From contig NZ_CP049935.1 in the NCBI RefSeq assembly GCF_011383005.1, forward strand, positions 2,728,001 to 2,792,000: a stretch of DNA of 64,000 bases, given 5' to 3'. The DNA is from Phycicoccus sp. HDW14 (GTDB lineage: Bacteria; Actinomycetota; Actinomycetes; Actinomycetales; Dermatophilaceae). Below are positions 59,724-64,000 of this stretch, piece after piece; the first letter of the stretch is position 1, and each line of letters begins with the position of its first letter. Both the position numbers and the translations under genes were made by a program. The notes under the pieces are model-generated. The model saw only the letters and a list, made by a program, of their open reading frames with translations, was not told the origin of the DNA and ran no database searches.

Positions 59724-60382
59724 CGGTCCAGCACCTCCCGGACCCGCGCGAGGGCGGACCCGAGGCGGGCGTCGACGGTGCGGTCGCCGATGTCGGCGAG
59801 GCAGCCGCCGCGCTCGACGGTGGGGTCGGCGACCAGCTCGAGGGTCGCGGTCGGCGCGAGGGCGCCGAGCGAGTCCTCGTCCTCGACGAGGAGGGCGACG
59901 TCGTCGGGGTTGACCCGCACGAGGACGGCGCTGCCCCGGGGGACGTCGGTCAGCGCCCGGGCGACGGCGTCGCGCGCGGCGCACCCGTCGACCTCGAGGT
60001 GGTGGCCGACGAGGGCCTCGGCGATGTCGACGGCGAGCCGGGCAGCGGCGTCGGTGACGTCGCGCACGGAGGTCCCGGAGACGACGTCGTCGGTGGCCCG
60101 GCCCAGTGCGGCGAGGGCGGTGGCGAAGGCCCGGGCCCGCTCGTCGCGCTCGGCGGCGACGCGCGCCTCGGCCCGCTCGAGCCAGGCGGCCTGCTCGGCG
60201 GCGGCCTCACGGCGGCCGGCCTCCCGGCCGGCATCGCGGCCGGCGAGCCACTCGGCGGGGATGCCGGTGCCGTCGTCGGTGCCCGCGGGGGTCAGCTGGC
60301 GCCCGAAGCTCGCGGGCAGCACGGCCTCGGAGCCGCCGCGCAGGAGCATCGTCGCGGGTGCGGTGTCAGGTGACGAGGTCAT
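59720..60382 (-). CDS. fliH: Flagellar assembly protein FliH
   Basis: 220 residues. An Ala/Glu/Arg-rich helical N-terminal half with a G-R-D-A-G-R-E-A-G-R-R-E-A spacing typical of the FliH GxxxG-like stalk, then the conserved C-terminal domain (VDIAEALVGHHLEV, LVRVNPDDVALL, LELVADPTVERGGCLADIGDRTVDARLGSALARVREVL). Binds and restrains FliI. Its start lies 17 bases inside the end of fliG. Confidence 0.9.
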   Translation of the reverse strand: MTSSPDTAPATMLLRGGSEAVLPASFGRQLTPAGTDDGTGIPAEWLAGRDAGREAGRREAAAEQAAWLERAEARVAAERDERARAFATALAALGRATDDVVSGTSVRDVTDAAARLAVDIAEALVGHHLEVDGCAARDAVARALTDVPRGSAVLVRVNPDDVALLVEDEDSLGALAPTATLELVADPTVERGGCLADIGDRTVDARLGSALARVREVLDR

Positions 60383-61379
60383 CGCCGCCACCCGCCCGCG
60401 AGATGATGATGTCGCCGGAGTCCTCGAGCGCGCGGATGCCCTTGACGACCGCCGAGCGGGCCTCCTCGACCTGGGCGGTCCGCACCGGCCCGAGCACCTC
60501 GACCTCCTCCTGGAGGGAGGCGGCCGAACGCTCGGACATGTTGCGGAACACCTTGTCGCGCACCGCCGGAGCGGCACCCTTGAGGGCGAGCGCGAGCTCC
60601 TTGGTGTCGACCGTGCGCAGGACGACCTGCACGGTGCGGTCGTCGAGGTCGACGATGTCGGAGAAGGCGAACATCTTCGCGCGCAGGTCCTCGGCGAGGG
60701 CGGGGTCGCGGTCCTCGATGCCCTGGAGGATGGCCCGCTCGGTGTCGCGCTGCGAGCGGCTGATGATGCCGACGAGCGGGTCGAGGCCGCCGACGCTCAC
60801 CTGGTCGCGGGCGTCGCCCATCGCGGCGAGGCTGGCGCGCAGGTGCTGCTCGACGACCCGCACGACCTCGGGGGTGGTCCGGTCCATGACGGCGAGGCGG
60901 TGGGCGACGTCGGACCGCAGCGCGTCGCCGAGCCCGGACAGGACGAAGGCGGCCTGCTCGCTCGTGAGGTGGGCGAGCACGAGGGCGATGGTCTGGGGGT
61001 GCTCGTCCTCGAGGAAGGGCCGCAGCAGGCCGGCGTCGACCTGGCGCAGCGTGGCGAACGGTGCGTGCGTGATGGCCGTCGAGAGCCGCCCGAGGATCTC
61101 GCGCGACTGCTCGTGCTCGGCCTTGACGAGCATCTCCTCGGCGACGTCGAAGCCACCCCGGTTGCGCACGCGGGAGGCCCGCACCATGTCCTCGAACTCG
61201 AGCAGCACCGACTCGCGGGTGCCCTCGTCGGCGACGTCCATCGCGGCGACCTCGGCCATGAGGGCCTCGATCTCCTCCGGGCGCAGCGAGCGCAGCACGG
61301 GCGCGGACTGGTCCGGGCCGAGCTGGATGAGGAGCAGGGCGGCCTTGCGCAGGCCGCTCAGCGCGGTCCCGGTGCTCAC
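60366..61379 (-). CDS. fliG: Flagellar motor switch protein FliG
   Basis: 337 residues from GTG at 61379. Starts LSGLRKAALLLIQLGPDQSAPVLRSLRPEEIEALMAEVAAM, the FliG N-terminal domain. Middle EHPQTIALVLAHLTSEQAAFVLSGL and the C-terminal torque helix VLRTVDTKELALALKGAAPAVRDKVFRNMSERSAASLQEEVEVLGPVRTAQVEEAR carry the charged residues that face MotA. Overlaps fliF by four bases. Confidence 0.97.
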   Translation of the reverse strand: MSTGTALSGLRKAALLLIQLGPDQSAPVLRSLRPEEIEALMAEVAAMDVADEGTRESVLLEFEDMVRASRVRNRGGFDVAEEMLVKAEHEQSREILGRLSTAITHAPFATLRQVDAGLLRPFLEDEHPQTIALVLAHLTSEQAAFVLSGLGDALRSDVAHRLAVMDRTTPEVVRVVEQHLRASLAAMGDARDQVSVGGLDPLVGIISRSQRDTERAILQGIEDRDPALAEDLRAKMFAFSDIVDLDDRTVQVVLRTVDTKELALALKGAAPAVRDKVFRNMSERSAASLQEEVEVLGPVRTAQVEEARSAVVKGIRALEDSGDIIISRAGGGDDLVT

Positions 61380-62953
61380 GAGGCACCCTCGGAGATCCAG
61401 CCGCGGAGCATCCGGGCCACGTCGTCGGGGTTCTCGCGGGCGATCGACTCGACCGAGGCGGCACCGACCGTCGCGAGCTGCGGCTCGGGCTCACGCATCG
61501 GCAGGCCGCGCGCCTCGGCCATCTCGAGCACGGCGTCGGCGGGGGCCGGGGCGTCGGGCACGCGGTAGTACTCGAGCTCCTCGGGCTCGTCACCACCCTT
61601 GCGGCGGCGGCTGCGGAGGAACCCGAAGACGAGGGCCGCGAGGACGAGGACGGCCAGGCCGCCGGTCTTCGCGAGGTCGATCATGTTCTGCTGCTTGGCA
61701 TCCGCGGCCGCGGCCGCGAGCTCCTTCTGGGCCGACGCGGCGGCCGAGGTGTCGAACGGCATGGCCGTCACCTCGACGACGTCGCCGCGCTTGGGGTCCA
61801 GGCCGGCGGCGGCGGTGACGAGCCGGCTCACCGAGTTGCTGTTGACCTGCGCGGCCGCCGCGGAGTCGAGCAGGACCGCGACGCTCATCCGCTCGACCTT
61901 GCCGGGGGTGCTCGTCGAGGTCTCCTTGAGGGTGCCGAGCGCGTTGGTCTGGCTGGTCTCGGTCTTGGAGTAGTTGCCGCTGCCGCCCGTCGTGCCGGCG
62001 GTCCCGGACCCGAGGACGCCACCCGCGCCGGCACCGGCGCCGGTGTACTTCTCGGTCGACTTCTGGATCTGGGTCGTCGTCGCGGGCTTGGTCGGGAGGT
62101 AGGTCTGCTTGTCGGTCGTCTGCGCGTCGAAGTTCAGCGTCGCGTCGACCGTGACGACGGCCTTGCCCGGCCCGACGAGCTTGTCGAGCATCGCCTGGAG
62201 CTTGGCGGCCGCGGCGTCGGAGACCGCCCGCTGCTGGCTCTGCCGGGCGTCGCCGCCGGCCGTGCCGGTCGCCCCGCCGGCGGCGCTGAGCACCGCGCCG
62301 GTCGCGTCGGAGACGGTGACGTCCTCGGCGGCCAGCTTCGGCACCGACCCGGAGACGAGGTTGACGATGGAGGTGACGGCCTGCTGCGAGAGGGCCTTGC
62401 CGGGAGCGGTCTTCACGAGCACCGAGGCGGTCGGCTTCGCGGCGTCCGAGGTGAACACGTCCTCCTGCGGCACCGCGAGGTGGACCACGGCCGACTGGAT
62501 GCCGTCGATGGCGCCGACCGTCTTGGCCAGCTCGCCCTCGAGGGCCCGCTGGTAGGTGACCTTCTGCTGGAAGTCGCTGCTCGTCATGCTCTGCTGGTCG
62601 AGGAGGGAGTACCCGCTCGCGTCCTCGCCGCCGGCGGGGATGCCCTGGCCGGCGAGGTTGACCCGCTGGGCGTAGACGTCGGCCTGCGGGACCATGACGG
62701 TCTGGCCGCCGTCGGAGAGCTGGTAGGGCTCGCCGGCGTCGCTCAGCGCGGAGGTGACGGCCGCGGCGTCCGACCCCGACAGGCCGGTGAAGAGCGGGGC
62801 GTAGGCCGGCGTCGAGACCCAGCGGACGAAGAAGAACCCGCCGACGACGACGGCGAGGACCGCGACGACCGCGGTCATCCGCTGGCCGCCGTTCAGGTCG
62901 GTGAACATCCGCTGGCCGCGCGCGAGCAGGGCCTTGGGGTCCGGGCCGGTCAT
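61376..62953 (-). CDS. fliF: Flagellar MS-ring protein FliF
   Basis: 525 residues with one helix near the N-terminus (MTAVVAVLAVVVGGFFFVRWVSTPAYAPLFTGL) and one near the C-terminus (LAKTGGLAVLVLAALVFGFLRSRRRKGG). The ring-building motifs in YQLSDGGQTVMVPQADVYAQRVNLAGQGIP and YQRALEGELAKTVGAIDGIQSAVVHLAVP are typical. The cytosolic tail (ESIARENPDDVARMLRGWISEG) binds FliG. MS-ring base of the motor. Confidence 0.97.
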   Translation of the reverse strand: MTGPDPKALLARGQRMFTDLNGGQRMTAVVAVLAVVVGGFFFVRWVSTPAYAPLFTGLSGSDAAAVTSALSDAGEPYQLSDGGQTVMVPQADVYAQRVNLAGQGIPAGGEDASGYSLLDQQSMTSSDFQQKVTYQRALEGELAKTVGAIDGIQSAVVHLAVPQEDVFTSDAAKPTASVLVKTAPGKALSQQAVTSIVNLVSGSVPKLAAEDVTVSDATGAVLSAAGGATGTAGGDARQSQQRAVSDAAAAKLQAMLDKLVGPGKAVVTVDATLNFDAQTTDKQTYLPTKPATTTQIQKSTEKYTGAGAGAGGVLGSGTAGTTGGSGNYSKTETSQTNALGTLKETSTSTPGKVERMSVAVLLDSAAAAQVNSNSVSRLVTAAAGLDPKRGDVVEVTAMPFDTSAAASAQKELAAAAADAKQQNMIDLAKTGGLAVLVLAALVFGFLRSRRRKGGDEPEELEYYRVPDAPAPADAVLEMAEARGLPMREPEPQLATVGAASVESIARENPDDVARMLRGWISEGAS

Positions 62954-63246
62954 ACGGGCATCCTCATGATCTCGGTGAAGGCCTCGACGGCCTTGTTGCG
63001 GACGGCGACGGTCAGCTGGGTCGCGACCGCGGCCTCGTTGGCGGCGATGGTGTAGTCGTGCACGTCGGTCAGCTGGCCGGTGACCGCCTGGACGGCCTTG
63101 GTGTCGCTGACCTTCTGGAGCTGGTCGAGCTTCTCGAGCCCGTTGGCCATGGCCTGGCCGAAGCCGGCGCCCTGCGGTCCCTGGGGGCGGGCGGCCTGGC
63201 CGACGCCCTGGAGGGCGCCGAGCGAGCCGATCGGGGAGATGCTCAT
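62950..63246 (-). CDS. fliE: Flagellar hook-basal body protein FliE
   Basis: 98 residues. C-terminal half VSDTKAVQAVTGQLTDVHDYTIAANEAAVATQLTVAVRNKAVEAFTEIMRMPV is the FliE signature. It joins the MS ring to the rod. Start overlaps the flgC stop by one base; stop overlaps the fliF start. Confidence 0.95.
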   Translation of the reverse strand: MSISPIGSLGALQGVGQAARPQGPQGAGFGQAMANGLEKLDQLQKVSDTKAVQAVTGQLTDVHDYTIAANEAAVATQLTVAVRNKAVEAFTEIMRMPV

Positions 63247-63638
63247 CAGCGGCCCAGCCCGATGGCCTGCTGGTAGGCGGCCTGGGCGCGCTCGACCGTC
63301 GCGAGGTTTGCCTGGTAGCCGCGCTGGGACATGATCAGCTGGCTCATCTGGTCGGACAGGTCGATGTCGGGCAGGCGCACGTAGCCCTGCGCGTCGGCGA
63401 GGGGGTTGGTCGGGTCCGAGACCATCCGGCCCTGGGCCGAGCCGAGCGCGATGCCGGCGACGTCGACGCCGGTGCCGTTGCCGCGCGACTGGGCGACGAC
63501 GTAGCGGGCCTGGAAGGCGGACTGGCTCGTCGGGCGGACCGTGTTGACGTTGGCGATGTTGTCGGAGATCGCGTCGAGCCAGGTGCGGTGCAGCGTCAGG
63601 CTGCTGCCGGCGGTGTCGATGGCGCCGAAGATGCTCAT
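63246..63638 (-). CDS. flgC: Flagellar rod protein FlgC
   Basis: 130 residues. N-terminal rod motif LTLHRTWLDAISDNIANVNTV (about 14-34), central DPTNPLADAQGYVRLPDIDLSDQMSQLIMSQRGYQANLATVERAQAAYQQAIGLG. Proximal rod. Start overlaps the flgB stop by one base. Confidence 0.96.
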   Translation of the reverse strand: MSIFGAIDTAGSSLTLHRTWLDAISDNIANVNTVRPTSQSAFQARYVVAQSRGNGTGVDVAGIALGSAQGRMVSDPTNPLADAQGYVRLPDIDLSDQMSQLIMSQRGYQANLATVERAQAAYQQAIGLGR

Positions 63639-63994
63639 CACGCACCACCCATCGCGGTGCGCAGGACCTTGAAGCGGTCGGTCATCGCCTGGACGCCGAG
63701 CTGGTAGCTCAGGCCGGTCTCGGTGGCGGCCAGGGTCTCCTGGTCGAGGTCGACGTTGTTGCCGTCGAGGCCGCCGGCCGACGGGTCGCGGGTGGTGCGG
63801 ATGGCGACCGAGGAGGGGTCCCCGCCGTCCTGCCACGCCGAGGCGAGGCTGGACTCGAAGTCGATGCGACCGGCCTTGAAGCCGGGGGTCTGGAGGTTCG
63901 CGACGTTGTCCGCGATGGTGCGCTGGCGCGCCGACAGGCCGGTGAGCGCGCGGCCCAGCACGCGGAAGGTGCTGTCGCCGATCGGGTCGATCAT
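63638..63994 (-). CDS. flgB: Flagellar rod protein FlgB
   Basis: 118 residues, the first gene visible in the operon. N-terminal SARQRTIADNVANLQTPGFKAGRIDFESSLA (about 22-52) and C-terminal TGLSYQLGVQAMTDRFKVLRTAMGGA are FlgB-typical. Proximal rod. Start ATG at 63994; the operon promoter lies beyond the right edge. Confidence 0.95.
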   Translation of the reverse strand: MIDPIGDSTFRVLGRALTGLSARQRTIADNVANLQTPGFKAGRIDFESSLASAWQDGGDPSSVAIRTTRDPSAGGLDGNNVDLDQETLAATETGLSYQLGVQAMTDRFKVLRTAMGGA

Positions 63995-64000
63995 GGCTCT

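Overview
High-GC DNA (about 70-75 % by eye) with GTG starts, SigB/F-type sigma and ANTAR regulators, a Holin-X/DUF3618 pair and a flagellar cluster of the actinobacterial type. The window is most likely chromosome of a motile actinobacterium, plausibly Micrococcales (Intrasporangiaceae-like); that placement is inference from gene content only.

Region 1 (1-31,044) is ordinary chromosome: a MarR regulator, BioY, a cell-wall VanY-type peptidase, a lipoprotein/NRAMP/PRC-barrel operon, a run of small stress and envelope genes, and a three-gene cassette (acyl-CoA-dehydrogenase-like protein, PIG-L/methyltransferase fusion, glycosyltransferase). Then come a stress and light/redox-type regulatory block (two ANTAR proteins, SigB/F sigma factor, hemerythrin, SDR, SRPBCC), a phytoene-desaturase-like oxidoreductase, a Zn alcohol dehydrogenase, a PGM1-type ATP-grasp ligase, a CopC/PepSY operon, a TetR-linked oxidoreductase/hydrolase operon and a HxlR-linked MFS exporter operon.

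Region 2 (about 31,085-43,672) is a 12.6 kb integrated genomic island. A 43-bp copy of the 3' half of tRNA-Thr(UGU) marks its left end; the intact tRNA gene and a tyrosine integrase mark its right end. The cargo is a copper-resistance module: DUF305 lipoprotein, Tat-exported multicopper oxidase, small membrane protein, OmpR-type two-component system, CopZ, a small membrane protein, the Cu(I) P-type ATPase CopA, CsoR and a His-rich DUF4396 membrane protein. Four small unexplained genes and an excisionase follow. Two control layers are visible: 11-bp-periodic response-regulator-like sites, and paired CsoR-like palindromes before copZ.

Region 3 (43,764-63,994) is a long minus-strand flagellar operon: flgB-flgC-fliE-fliF-fliG-fliH-fliI-fliJ-(NlpC/P60 + lytic transglycosylase)-fliK-flgD-flgE-flbD-motA-motB-fliL-fliM-fliN-fliO-fliP-fliQ-fliR-flhB-flhA-small membrane protein. 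Most genes overlap by 1-4 bases. Three strong hairpin/repeat elements interrupt it at flgE/flbD, fliL/fliM and flhB/flhA.

Quality warning: about twenty otherwise intact genes carry a single-base deletion. In every case I could resolve it lies in a run of four to six G or C. This looks like homopolymer under-calling in the assembly, so these genes are annotated at full length with the break noted and are not treated as real pseudogenes.
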